A DNA stretch of 33,059 nt, taken from contig NZVR01000067.1 of NCBI GenBank assembly GCA_002701545.1, positions 8,924 to 41,982 on the forward strand, in the 5' to 3' direction. The notes below the pieces were generated by a model. It had not been told where the DNA came from. It saw only the letters and a program-made list of their open reading frames with translations, and did no database searches. Position numbers and translations under genes: made by a program. Shown piece after piece: positions 16,067 through 24,644 of the stretch (the first letter of the stretch is position 1; each line of letters begins with the position of its first letter). Origin of the DNA: Blastopirellula sp. (lineage in GTDB: Bacteria; Planctomycetota; Planctomycetia; Pirellulales; Pirellulaceae).

Positions 16067-19000
16067 TTAGTTACCGCCGCCGCCACCTTGACCGCCTTGA
16101 CCACCACCTTCGATGGTCTGCGATTGACCGGTTGCAAAGTTGAACGTCTGCACCTGGCCAATGGCTGAGAAGAAGGGAATCGGGCTGATACGCACATAGC
16201 GACGATCCGCTGAAATCACCGCGGTGGCCGTCATGTTTGCACCTTCTGGCAACGTTGTCAGCACTGGGCGGAAACCGACGTTGCGACGTTTACGATTGTT
16301 CGTCACCCGCCCGTCCTTATGTGCTTTCTTGGTCCAATTCTTGTACTCGTAACTGGCGCTGGAGTTTTCCAGTTGGCTCAACTGTTGCGTTGCAACTGCC
16401 TCCCGTGCCACGGCATGGGATCGGGCCAGGTTTGCCAACTGCTCCGTTTCCAGAGACTGCTTACGACGACCATGATCAACATCGAAAATCACAGCGGCAT
16501 CTTGTTCCGCCAGTGTCACTTGCTTATGAATGTGCCGCTGCTTGGTGGTACCGTAATGCGTGTAGATATCGACGGTCACCTTGCCAGCGGTCACTTCGCC
16601 CCACACGCGGCGGATCACCATTTTATAGAGTCCGCTAAACGCTTCTGGGCACACATAAACTTCCGAGAATCCATCGGCAGATACTTTGTCTTCATGCGAG
16701 AAAGCATCGCCCAGGATCACACCGCCACTGGTGGTGCGTGGTTGTCGCATCCAGCAGACGCTGCCCGCAGGTTCCTCGACCAGCAAGTCGATATCTGCGT
16801 CACCCGTCCAAGTCACACGTACCAAACAATCGCGAACGAGTGCTCGTCGCAAAGCCAGGTCAAATGCCTCGGCTTCCTTTTTGCGCCCGTTCTTTTGGAG
16901 ATCGAGAATGGTCGCACGCGCAACGCGACGAGCCTTCGCTTCCACTGCTGCTTGGTCTTTCGGCCAAGCCTGACGGAGGATACCGACACAAGCCCACTTC
17001 ACAGCTTCCAAGTCGTTCAACTCTTGAGCCACAGCCAGTCCGGCAACAAAAGGTGTCGGCTGGAACGGGTTCCGTTCAGCGACATCCTGGTACAACTGCA
17101 ACGCACGTTGTTTCAAACCGACGTTGGCCATGTAACTGGCCACATGAATCACCTCGTCGTCCGTTTTGGCAAAGTCCACTGCGGACATCAGGACGCGTTC
17201 CAATTCGGAATTGTCTTCATTTTCTTCACTGCGAAGCGACAAGCTCATCGCTTCGAACATCCAAGGTTGGCCATAGCCATTACGCAAAGCGGCTTTGATA
17301 ATCGCCAGCACATCCGCCAGACGCTCTTTGGCAGCCGTTTCACGATTGTTCTTGAGATCGTTTTGTGCGTGCAAAGTCAAGTTACGGACATTCTGGCGAA
17401 CTCGTCGACCAATCTTGATCCGTGTCTCTTCATCTGCATGACGTTGCGTTTGGAAATAACGGTCCCAAAATGCTTCTGTCGATTCACCTTGTTGCTTGAC
17501 CGCGTCGATCGGTTTAACAGGGGTCGTGTCGACAGGGGTTTGTGCCGGCGCTGGCTTCGTTTTCACAGGCTGCTTTTTGCTTCCGAGGCTCAATTCCTCT
17601 TCGACAGCAAACATACCGCCGCCCATGCCGCCGCCCATGCCGCCCATGCCGCCGCCCATGCCGCCCATGCCGCCACCCATGCCGCCGCCCATGCCTTGAC
17701 CACCGCCAAAGCCGCCACCGCCGCCAAGGCCACCGCCCATCTGGAACGGATTGACGTTGGCACCAGAAATCGGCAAGACCAAGTCACCCACCGGATATAC
17801 CTTGGTGACCAGTTCGGTCTCAGCTGCTTCTGCGGTCGTGATCTGCAAGACTTCGTCTTTGATGATGTATGTCAACTCAAGTTCTTTAAGCAACAAGCGA
17901 AGGCCTGAGCGAAGCGTAATTCCCGACAATTCTTTGGTGATCTTCAAACTGAAGTCGAAACCAATATCATCCAAGGCACGGCGATCGATTTGAATCGGAA
18001 TCTCGTGGTAGTCCGCGAGGAATTCGATCACTTCGTCAAGCGACGCTTCGTCAAATCGTAATTCAGTGTCCGTTTCCAAGGCGTCGAAGATCTTCTTCTC
18101 ACGCTTGCCTTGATTCGCCAAGTCGATCGAGGCGTACTTTTTACGACGGATCGACAACGCTTCCCAAACGTCCGCATCGGGATAAACGATGGGTGGCTCA
18201 TCAGGGAACGGAATGTGAGACAACTCGACCTGATACATGGCGTCTGCCCAAGCGGCGTGCCGCATATCACGAAGTCGTTCATTTTCTTTCGAGTGGCGGA
18301 CAAAACGCGAGTGCCAAACTGCAGCAATCGCAGTGCTGTTGGTCGGCTCAAGAGCACGGACCTGAGTCGCGATGTCGATCTCAGCCAGACGGTATTCGCC
18401 TTCTTCCATCAAACCGTTGAACTTGTCCAACAGGTGCGAAATCAACAGGCGGTCACGCGTCAAACCTTCGAGAATACGGCGACGATCACGTGCAGCCGCT
18501 TCATTTTCTTCTGCCTGAGTACGTTCGTTATCCACCTCAACCTTGCGGCGATTGGATTCACGAATTGCATTTGCCAGCTGCTTGCGAAGCTGCACACGCA
18601 CCTCAGCATTGACATCCGCAGCTCGCTCCACCGTCTCTAACATGTTCTTCAAGTCGGCCAACGCACTGCCAGGATTGGTTCCCATCTGAGCCCGCGCGTC
18701 TCGCAACAGCGTTTCGACTTGAGCTTCCAGCATCCCAGCTGCAACTTGCTTCTGATTCTCGATGTCGTCCAAGAAGCTACCTTCGACAGGAACTTCCGCG
18801 TATTCCGACAACGGATCCACTTGAGGTTCGGCTTGACCAGCCGCGGGAGGTTGAAAACGGACAACCAAGTCCGCGTCATCCGTCTTGCCGCGCTTCTGCA
18901 AGGCGCGTTGCATCACCATCGCAGCGGGATTCGTCGGATCACGTTGCAAAGCTGCCTGAGTGGCTACCCGTGCGTTCTCCAGATCGTTGGCTCCCAAGGC

Positions 19001-20068
19001 TGTCGCGCCCAACTCCGCCAATTTGTTTGCCGAAGCCTGTAACTGGCGTCCCGTTTCGCGAAGACCGGCGGAACCCATTGTGGGTAGCGTCACACCTTGA
19101 TCCACACGCGCCGCTTGTACCAATTCAGGAAGGAATCGAAAGTCGTCATGAGACGCTTCCGACTTGACTTGCCATTGCATCTCGACAGGCTGGCCGTTCA
19201 CTTCGCCCGCCATCGTGACTTGCTGAGCACCACGTTGCTTGAGCAGACCAATCAAGATGGTGTCGCGGTCTCCACGCAACGGAGGAGTCAGTTGAGGATA
19301 AACCTCCGAGATATCTGCTGATAACTTCAAGGACGTCGGCCAAATGACCGGCTCTTTTGCAATCCGTGCCAATGCCGCGCCAGATTGCTGACCCGACACA
19401 TTGTCGGCATCCATCAACAACATCCCACCCGTGTGATTCGCAATCGTCGCCAACAATTGAACGTCGCGACGAGGCCCGATGGCCAAGCTGGAAATGGCAA
19501 CACGGCCATCCACGGCGGAATCCATCAAGGAACGGAAGTCGGCTGTATGCAAAACATTGGCTCGGCTCATGCCGTCACCGATGTAAACGATCGCACGAGG
19601 ATTTTCACTCTTCCCAAAACTCTTCAAGGCCGTGCGGACACCGGTCAACATGTCGGTTGAACCCAGCGGTACACGCTGTTCCAATTTCTTCACGCCAGCT
19701 TGCAAGTCCGCGCTCTTGGGATTCACAAACGACTGCGTCATCGGCACAGCGTTCAGATCGATCGCCATCAGGCTGACGCGATCCTTGTTACCCAAGTTGC
19801 CGATCAGTGCGTTGAGCGATTCCAGCGCATGTTCGCGATACACACCCGCCTGACTGGCAGATGTGTCAAACAGCACCAAGACGTCCTGCGCACCAGCCGG
19901 AGCAGCAGGCTTGGTTGGCTGCAGGCTGAGAGCAAAATATGACTCCCCAGCGGGACCGTCATAGGTTGCCAACCGCGAATCTGCAGTGGGTGGGGCTGCA
20001 ACAACCGAAACTGCTAGCAGCGCAAAATAAGTGGAAAGGGCCGAAATAATTCGACTGCGTGAGGACAT
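16067..20068 (-). CDS. Large secreted VWA / STN-like / Gly-Met-rich protein
   Basis: 1333 residues. The ATG at 20068 has GGAG 9 nt upstream; the longer frame begins with TTG at 20083. A signal peptide (MSSRSRIISALSTYFALLAVSVVAA) precedes a von Willebrand A domain with an intact MIDAS: DTSAS near residue 68, Thr in GSTDMLTGV and Asp in YIGDGMS. Next come a TPR-like stretch (about 345-395) and a charged coiled coil (about 450-560). At about 660-765 lies a secretin/TonB short N-terminal-like module (RFDEASLDEVIEFLADYHEIP and SGITLRSGLRLLLKEL). A Gly-Met tract (about 775-820) and a second helical-repeat region (about 880-1070) follow. At about 1075-1170 is a DUF2135-like beta domain (WTGDADIDLLVEEPAGSVCW, TSGGVILGD). 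The end (RPVLTTLPEGANMTATAVISADRRYVRISP) recalls the last strands of secretins. Role unknown; I infer an envelope adhesion or scaffold protein. Confidence 0.8.
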   Translation of the reverse strand: MSSRSRIISALSTYFALLAVSVVAAPPTADSRLATYDGPAGESYFALSLQPTKPAAPAGAQDVLVLFDTSASQAGVYREHALESLNALIGNLGNKDRVSLMAIDLNAVPMTQSFVNPKSADLQAGVKKLEQRVPLGSTDMLTGVRTALKSFGKSENPRAIVYIGDGMSRANVLHTADFRSLMDSAVDGRVAISSLAIGPRRDVQLLATIANHTGGMLLMDADNVSGQQSGAALARIAKEPVIWPTSLKLSADISEVYPQLTPPLRGDRDTILIGLLKQRGAQQVTMAGEVNGQPVEMQWQVKSEASHDDFRFLPELVQAARVDQGVTLPTMGSAGLRETGRQLQASANKLAELGATALGANDLENARVATQAALQRDPTNPAAMVMQRALQKRGKTDDADLVVRFQPPAAGQAEPQVDPLSEYAEVPVEGSFLDDIENQKQVAAGMLEAQVETLLRDARAQMGTNPGSALADLKNMLETVERAADVNAEVRVQLRKQLANAIRESNRRKVEVDNERTQAEENEAAARDRRRILEGLTRDRLLISHLLDKFNGLMEEGEYRLAEIDIATQVRALEPTNSTAIAAVWHSRFVRHSKENERLRDMRHAAWADAMYQVELSHIPFPDEPPIVYPDADVWEALSIRRKKYASIDLANQGKREKKIFDALETDTELRFDEASLDEVIEFLADYHEIPIQIDRRALDDIGFDFSLKITKELSGITLRSGLRLLLKELELTYIIKDEVLQITTAEAAETELVTKVYPVGDLVLPISGANVNPFQMGGGLGGGGGFGGGQGMGGGMGGGMGGMGGGMGGMGGGMGGGMFAVEEELSLGSKKQPVKTKPAPAQTPVDTTPVKPIDAVKQQGESTEAFWDRYFQTQRHADEETRIKIGRRVRQNVRNLTLHAQNDLKNNRETAAKERLADVLAIIKAALRNGYGQPWMFEAMSLSLRSEENEDNSELERVLMSAVDFAKTDDEVIHVASYMANVGLKQRALQLYQDVAERNPFQPTPFVAGLAVAQELNDLEAVKWACVGILRQAWPKDQAAVEAKARRVARATILDLQKNGRKKEAEAFDLALRRALVRDCLVRVTWTGDADIDLLVEEPAGSVCWMRQPRTTSGGVILGDAFSHEDKVSADGFSEVYVCPEAFSGLYKMVIRRVWGEVTAGKVTVDIYTHYGTTKQRHIHKQVTLAEQDAAVIFDVDHGRRKQSLETEQLANLARSHAVAREAVATQQLSQLENSSASYEYKNWTKKAHKDGRVTNNRKRRNVGFRPVLTTLPEGANMTATAVISADRRYVRISPIPFFSAIGQVQTFNFATGQSQTIEGGGQGGQGGGGGN
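17612..17697 (-). repeat. In-gene Gly-Met repeat tract
   Basis: Near-perfect coding repeats of GGM and GGGM words (7-residue, 21-base period GGGMGGM in the middle) inside the VWA protein gene. They are flanked by pure glycine runs on the upstream side of the coding strand. The codon choice is almost uniform (ATG, GGC, GGT), so slippage or unequal exchange could change the length. Confidence 0.85.
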
Positions 20069-20103
20069 TAGAAGCGTCTCCAAGCACAGAAGTGAAAAGT
20101 TTA

Positions 20104-20178
20104 AAGGGCTCGATCTCTCTGTTCCGAAGACAAGCCCTTGCCTTGCCCGACAAGTTCATCGGCGCAAAATCTAGCGCC
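20104..20178 (-). promoter_or_regulatory. Two possible hairpins in the leader of the VWA protein gene
   Basis: AAGGGCT (20104-20110) can pair with AGCCCTT (20133-20139), a 7-bp stem with a 22-nt loop. GGCGC (20161-20165) can pair with GCGCC (20174-20178) around AAAATCTA. If transcription starts upstream at the AT-rich region near 20205-20225, both would lie in the 5' untranslated leader. No known riboswitch is recognised. Confidence 0.3.
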
Positions 20179-20556
20179 ATAACGGCTATTCTATTCAGCG
20201 GGGTCTTAAAACGCCACTTAAAAAAGGCAATTTGCGTCGCTTTCTCGTCTACATTTCGTCGTCCCGTGCCCAGCCGTTGCCGTCCCCGACAGGTATCGAG
20301 AACCCCAGACAACCAAACCACAGTCCGAACATGTCGATGTGTTACAACATCTTCTTAACTATAGCTTTGCGCAACATGAGAAGGGCACCATTCTTGAGGA
20401 GTTCGTTAATCTGTGAGGCCCCATAACCGGCGCAGTCCCGAATGGCCGCTGAATTGAACCGCCACACCGCCTGACATACGCTTCGAATTTCTCGGATTTT
20501 GCGGATGCTCGCCAAATCGAAAACGGCTCAAAAAACAACCCAAACCACCCATGACC

Positions 20557-20570
20557 CCTATTTAAATAGG
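20557..20570. promoter_or_regulatory. Perfect 14-bp palindrome CCTATTTAAATAGG
   Basis: A perfect palindrome in the middle of the long non-coding region. An alternative register pairs GACC (20553-20556) with GGTC (20569-20572). Operator or replication-protein site are possibilities; nothing nearby decides. Confidence 0.35.
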
Positions 20571-20891
20571 TCTCGAGGGCGGTTCTTCCTCTTTGCAGCC
20601 CCCCACTTGGTTGTTTCGACACTCCCAGCCTTCGGCCTGCACCTTGGTTCCATCGAAGAGATCAGCCGCGCCCAAGCCATCCTCTCCCCCTCACACAGCC
20701 CACCCCCGAACAGAAAGACAAGAACCCCCATTTCAGCGGGATCCGTCAGACATTTGGTCGTCAGCTGGGTCCCTGCAGCTGGCGGAAAAACCGCAGGCCC
20801 AGGTATTCACCAGTTTCAGGTGTTCCTCGCGGTCGGGAAGGGGGCGGCGTAGCCAGCGGTTGTGAGCGACACTACACCATCACGTACGATT

Positions 20892-22334
20892 TTAGAGATA
20901 AGGCGTCAGTAACCGGGCGGCTCCGTCGCGGAGACGCACCAATAAACCGCGGCGATGAACTTCCGCTAACGTGACCTCACGAGCCTCGGTCGCCTTGGCA
21001 TCCATTAACGCGTTCAACTCGCGCGCCAACTTGAGATCATAACACTCCACGTTGAATTCGAAGTTGAGGCGGAGGCTGCGCGGATCCCAATTCGTCGAAC
21101 CGATGAAACTCCACATATCATCGACCACCATCAATTTCGTGTGGTCGAAAGGCGGGGGAGTGCAGTGGACGCGGCACCCCTTTTCCAGCAATTGCCCGAG
21201 TTGAGCCATGGCCGCCCACTGGACGACGGCAATGTTGTTCGCCGCCGGCAAGTAGATCTCGACAGCAACCCCACGGAGCGCCGCCACGTTGAGTGCCTGA
21301 ATGAGCGACGCGTTGGGCAGAAAGTAGGGAGTCACAATGCGAACACGATGTCGCGCCGAGGCCAATGCAGCGACGATCAAATCACTGAGTTTTTCGAAAT
21401 CCTCGTCGGGACCATCTTCAATCCCGCGTGCCCAGACGTCGCCCACCAAGGGTTGCTCGGGAAACCAAGATTCGCCATGGAGCTGCTCGCCCGTAGTAAA
21501 CGACCAATCGGTCGCGAAGACATCCTGCAACTGTGACACGATCGGCCCTTGCAGTTCAAAGTGCAGGCACTGGACAGGGTGTTTCGGGTTAAGCGACAGT
21601 TGATGCCCCTCGCGAATATTGGTCCCCCCGGTAAAACCAAGGCTCCCATCGACCACCAGAATCTTGCGGTGGTTTCGCAGATTGGCGTATCTCGGCAAAG
21701 GGATACGGGTAGGCAAGAAGGCAGCGGCGGTGACCCCAGCTTGGCGTAACCGCCGGACCATATTCGGACGGCTGTACTTGGAACCGATATCGTCCACCAG
21801 CACGCGCACGGCCACTCCACGTTCATGCGCCGCGACGAGTGCGGCAAAAAACGCCTCACCTGAACGATCGCTGTCGAAGATGTAGCTCAACAACGAAACG
21901 GACTGCTGGGCCTGGTCAATCGCGGCGATCATCCGCGGATACGCTTCATCTCCATTCACCAGCGCTTCGACTCGATTCCCCGCCACCAGAGCACGCTCGG
22001 TGAGATTTCGCCCTGCCATGGCCAATCCAGCAAGACTCGGGTAATGCTCCAGGAATTGCTCGACCTGCTGCAGATGTGCTTCGCTCAATCTGGGATCGAG
22101 ACCATCGTGTTTTGGATTTTTCCGTTTGAGTGCATGCGCCTTGCGTTGAATACGATTGATTCCAAAACAGATGTAGGCACAGGTTCCCAGGAGTGGGGCC
22201 AGCCAAGCCAGGCCGACCCAGGCGATCACGGAACGGCTATCGCGTTTCCACAGGATGGCGTGGATCGTCACCCCGAGCGCCATTGCCACGTCAGCGACTA
22301 ATAGCACGCTTCCCCAAGAGATGATATTTTGCAA
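20892..22334 (-). CDS. cls: Cardiolipin synthase (phospholipase D family)
   Basis: About 480 residues. Two N-terminal membrane helices (ISWGSVLLVADVAMALGVTIHAILW and SVIAWVGLAWLAPLLGTCAYICFG) form the PLDc_N module of bacterial cardiolipin synthases. Two HxKxxxxD catalytic motifs follow: HRKILVVD with GFTGGTNI, and HTKLMVVD with FIGSTNWDPRSLRLNFE. The enzyme joins two phosphatidylglycerol molecules, or PG and another donor, at the inner membrane to make cardiolipin. The frame opens at a TTG at 22370, but TTG at 22334 has GGGAG 7 nt upstream and starts the protein just before the first helix, as in known homologues, so I prefer it; no ATG is available before residue 18. It lies about 145 bp downstream of the PP2C gene on the same strand. 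Confidence 0.92.
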   Translation of the reverse strand: MQNIISWGSVLLVADVAMALGVTIHAILWKRDSRSVIAWVGLAWLAPLLGTCAYICFGINRIQRKAHALKRKNPKHDGLDPRLSEAHLQQVEQFLEHYPSLAGLAMAGRNLTERALVAGNRVEALVNGDEAYPRMIAAIDQAQQSVSLLSYIFDSDRSGEAFFAALVAAHERGVAVRVLVDDIGSKYSRPNMVRRLRQAGVTAAAFLPTRIPLPRYANLRNHRKILVVDGSLGFTGGTNIREGHQLSLNPKHPVQCLHFELQGPIVSQLQDVFATDWSFTTGEQLHGESWFPEQPLVGDVWARGIEDGPDEDFEKLSDLIVAALASARHRVRIVTPYFLPNASLIQALNVAALRGVAVEIYLPAANNIAVVQWAAMAQLGQLLEKGCRVHCTPPPFDHTKLMVVDDMWSFIGSTNWDPRSLRLNFEFNVECYDLKLARELNALMDAKATEAREVTLAEVHRRGLLVRLRDGAARLLTPYL

Positions 22335-22479
22335 CCGATCGCTCCCGCTGGCACCGGACGAGTTACGCAATTGTGCGGTGTTCAGTATAGATTGCCCGCA
22401 TCGACTTCACAGCGAGCGTTCAGGGGCTTGGCGACATCCAGTCGAGTTCGATGCATTACCAGCGGCGGCCCAGCGCAGC

Positions 22480-23319
22480 TCAGTCCTCCTTTGCATTACA
22501 AAACATGACCACGCACGTGGCGTCATCGTGGGTTCCCTGCTGCTGCGCCAGCACGACGAGTTTCTCGGCCAGCATCCGCGGCTCGGCATCTTGCGAAACG
22601 ACTTCGGAAATCAATTCGGGGTCGACATAATCGGACACGCCGTCGCTGGTAAGCACAATGCGATCGGAGGGCTCGAGCGCGACCACCGACGGCTCGACTT
22701 CGCAGAATTCTTCACATCCCAGACAATTCCACAGCACGTTGTGGTTGGGGATATCGCGGACATCCAAACCCACGAACATGCCTGCATCCAGCAACACTTG
22801 AGCCACGGTTTGATCGGTTGTCAACTGCCGCAATACCCCATCGCGTACCAGATAAGCTCGACTGTCACCGACGGCGGCCAGCTGCAAGCCGTTGCGTGCC
22901 AGGGTCGCCACGACAGCCGTGGTTCCCATCCCATACGACTCGGAGTCTCGGCGCGCTGCATTCAGAATCTGCTGATTGGTACGTTCAAAGGCCAGCCGCA
23001 TGCCGGACATCAGCGCCGCGTCCGACCCCAGGTTCATAAATTTTTCGACGTGCTCCCGCAGTTCCGCGATCGCCAAACGGCTTGCCTGCTCACCAGCCCG
23101 ATGTCCTCCCAAGCCGTCTGCGACGATGGCATAGCGTTGCCCCGGGTCGACATAAAAAGCGTCTTGATTGACTTTCCGTCCGCGTCCTATCAAGGAACAT
23201 CCCGAGCCTTGAATCACCAGTTCCCGATCGGGCTTCTTGTCGGCCGGTAACTCGCGAGAACGTTCCAGCGAACGCCGGAACGCAGTCCCTTTTTTTCCAG
23301 CTGCATGTCGAGCCATCAT
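22480..23319 (-). CDS. PP2C-family serine/threonine protein phosphatase
   Basis: 279 residues with the PP2C (PPM) motifs in order: GRGRKVNQDAF, YAIVADGLGGHRAGEQAS, YGMGTTAVVA, LAAVGDSRAYLVRDG, LTSDGVSDYV and the final HDDATCVVM. The Asp residues in NQD, ADGLGG, SDG and HDD are the metal ligands, so activity is expected. The start is the ATG at 23319, which overlaps the sigma factor stop as ATGA and has AAGGGG upstream, so the phosphatase is translationally coupled to the sigma factor. Soluble, no membrane segment. The first about 30 residues are basic and probably disordered. It probably dephosphorylates serine/threonine kinase targets; the membrane kinase encoded about 1.3 kb away is an attractive but unproven partner. 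Confidence 0.93.
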   Translation of the reverse strand: MMARHAAGKKGTAFRRSLERSRELPADKKPDRELVIQGSGCSLIGRGRKVNQDAFYVDPGQRYAIVADGLGGHRAGEQASRLAIAELREHVEKFMNLGSDAALMSGMRLAFERTNQQILNAARRDSESYGMGTTAVVATLARNGLQLAAVGDSRAYLVRDGVLRQLTTDQTVAQVLLDAGMFVGLDVRDIPNHNVLWNCLGCEEFCEVEPSVVALEPSDRIVLTSDGVSDYVDPELISEVVSQDAEPRMLAEKLVVLAQQQGTHDDATCVVMFCNAKED

Positions 23320-23876
23320 TCGTTCCCCTTTAGCTGCCGCCAAGCTCGCCCGAGTTCCAAGCGGGCACGATGCAAACGGCTGCGAACCGTCCCCACGCGA
23401 ATGCCCAACAGGGAGGCGATGGTTGCGTAGTCAAAGCCGTCAATTTCTCGCAACACGAGAACGGTACGATAATCGTCCGAAATGCGTTGCAAGGCCGTAG
23501 CGAGATCGTTCGCCTGTTCTGCGTTTTCCAGTGCGTTGACTGCCTGGGGCGTGCAATCCACCGGCTCCTGTCCCATCGTTCTCAGTGCGACATCGAGGGA
23601 GCGAGTCGATTTCAGGCGTTGCTGCCGCGTGGCGGCGACATTGCGGGCAATTCGATAGATCCACGTATAAAAGCTACTGGTCCCACGAAACCCCGACAGT
23701 TTCAGATAAGCATTCACAAACGTTTCTTGCACCACATCTTCCGCTTCTGTTTCGCAGCCAATGGAATTTGCCAACGAGGTAAACAGGCGATCTTGATAGG
23801 TGCTCATCAGGCGCGCAAAGGCGTCGTGATCTCCTTCCTTTGCCAAGTCGATGGTGTGTTGTTCATTGACCAACAT
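23316..23876 (-). CDS. ECF-type RNA polymerase sigma factor
   Basis: 186 residues from the ATG at 23876. Region 2 is DHDAFARLMSTYQDRLFTSLANSI through AEDVVQETFVNAYLKLSGFRGTSSFYTWIYRIARNVA (the -10 recognition and core-binding helices), and region 4 is RTVLVLREIDGFDYATIASLLGIRVGTVRSRLHRARLELG (-35 helix-turn-helix). There is no region 1 or 3, as in the extracytoplasmic-function class. The frame runs open to 24152, but the extension is Arg/Cys-rich, overlaps the divergent sigma gene and is not protein-like. No anti-sigma factor with a zinc-binding motif follows; the coupled partner is a PP2C phosphatase instead. Confidence 0.93.
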   Translation of the reverse strand: MLVNEQHTIDLAKEGDHDAFARLMSTYQDRLFTSLANSIGCETEAEDVVQETFVNAYLKLSGFRGTSSFYTWIYRIARNVAATRQQRLKSTRSLDVALRTMGQEPVDCTPQAVNALENAEQANDLATALQRISDDYRTVLVLREIDGFDYATIASLLGIRVGTVRSRLHRARLELGRAWRQLKGNE

Positions 23877-24059
23877 GGGACTTTCTCTCAACCAGAGGTG
23901 GTGCATAGGAAACGCGACGTCCTGGCCGACGATCCGCCAAAAAATCTTTGCCCGCCCAGCGGTTCCCCCAGTGGCGTGGGCCTGTCCTCTGACCGTCGCA
24001 GGCCGTAAGATGGCAGGAGTCCCCAAACTTCGCTCACCACATGTTGTCCGGGTGCGACG
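23877..24059. promoter_or_regulatory. Divergent promoter region between two sigma factor genes
   Basis: 183 bp that must carry the promoters of both sigma factor operons. I looked for the ECF-type GGAAC-N16-CGTC pattern: GGAAC (complement of GTTCC near 23964) and CGTC occur on the minus strand but about 30 nt apart, so no autoregulated promoter can be claimed. Confidence 0.4.
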
Positions 24060-24644
24060 ATGTCGAAAAACACCGAAGAAGTGGCCGATCTGGCAAATGC
24101 CCTGGCCACCGCAGACGACCACCGCGAGGCCACGGCGACCCAACTGATGCAAATGGTCTACGGCGACTTTCGCGCATTGGCGGGGGCTTATCTACAACGC
24201 GAAGTTCCCGGCCATACACTGCAGCCCACCGCCCTGGTGAACGAAGCATTCCTCAAACTCGTGGACCAGTCACGCGTCCATTGGCAAGGTAAGACTCATT
24301 TCTTTGCCGTTGGTGCCGAGATGATGCGGCGCATTCTGGTCGACCACGCACGTAGCAAACATCGCCAGAAGCGTGGCGGCGGGTATCAGCGGATCGAGCT
24401 CCATCCTGATCTGCAGTTGTCCTCGGATCGCGACGAAGATCTGCTGGCGGTTGACGAAGCGATCGACAAGCTTGCCGAAGTCGATCCGCGCCAAGCCAAG
24501 ATTGTGGAATTGCGTTTTTTTGGCGGGTTAAATATGCAAGAGGTGGCTGACGTGCTGGGCATTTCCAAACGCACGGTGGAACGAGAGTGGACGATGGTCC
24601 GGGCTTGGCTGCGTCGCGAACTAACGCGTGAGGAACGGGCGTGA
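24060..24644 (+). CDS. ECF-like sigma factor of the kinase-associated (Sig-70_X6-like) type
   Basis: 194 residues. LMQMVYGDFRALAGAYLQRE, HTLQPTALVNEAFLKLVDQSRVHWQGKTHFFAVGAEMMRRILVDHARSKHRQKRGG and VDPRQAKIVELRFFGGLNMQEVADVLGISKRTVEREWTMVRAWLRREL are the signature blocks of the sigma subfamily common in Planctomycetota and Acidobacteriota (TIGR02999 type). These genes are usually followed by a serine/threonine kinase, as here. The gene overlaps the kinase start by 4 nt (GTGA). No anti-sigma gene is seen; the current view is that the linked kinase regulates such factors by phosphorylation, which I take as inference for this pair. Confidence 0.93.
   Translation: MSKNTEEVADLANALATADDHREATATQLMQMVYGDFRALAGAYLQREVPGHTLQPTALVNEAFLKLVDQSRVHWQGKTHFFAVGAEMMRRILVDHARSKHRQKRGGGYQRIELHPDLQLSSDRDEDLLAVDEAIDKLAEVDPRQAKIVELRFFGGLNMQEVADVLGISKRTVEREWTMVRAWLRRELTREERA

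Larger units (their letters stand above)
20069..20891. other. Long intergenic region, apparently non-coding
   Basis: About 820 bases between the VWA protein gene and the cardiolipin synthase gene, both on the minus strand. The open frames here (up to 117 codons) are low-complexity, lack ribosome binding sites and overlap on both strands, so I call none. The part next to the VWA gene is AT-rich and holds possible leader hairpins and a CTTAAAA-type element (20205-20225). Further on lie a 14-bp palindrome (20557-20570) and CAGCTG repeated with an 8-bp spacer near 20763-20782. No clear terminator for cardiolipin synthase is visible. Confidence 0.5.

Noticed and set aside
17612-17697. Regular short repeats that could suggest a CRISPR or other array
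   Set aside because: The repeats have no spacers and are in frame, encoding Gly-Gly-Met words within a long coding sequence.
16319-17908. 529-codon open frame on the plus strand, with Ala-His repeats
   Set aside because: Antisense to the VWA protein gene; the Ala-His repeats are the complement of the Gly-Met tract.
20499-20852. 117-codon open frame in the long intergenic region
   Set aside because: Pro/Ser-rich composition, no ribosome binding site, no recognisable domain, and overlapping frames on the same strand.
23877-24059. Possible ECF autoregulated promoter with GGAAC and CGTC
   Set aside because: The two words are about 30 nt apart instead of the usual 16-17, so the match is not meaningful.
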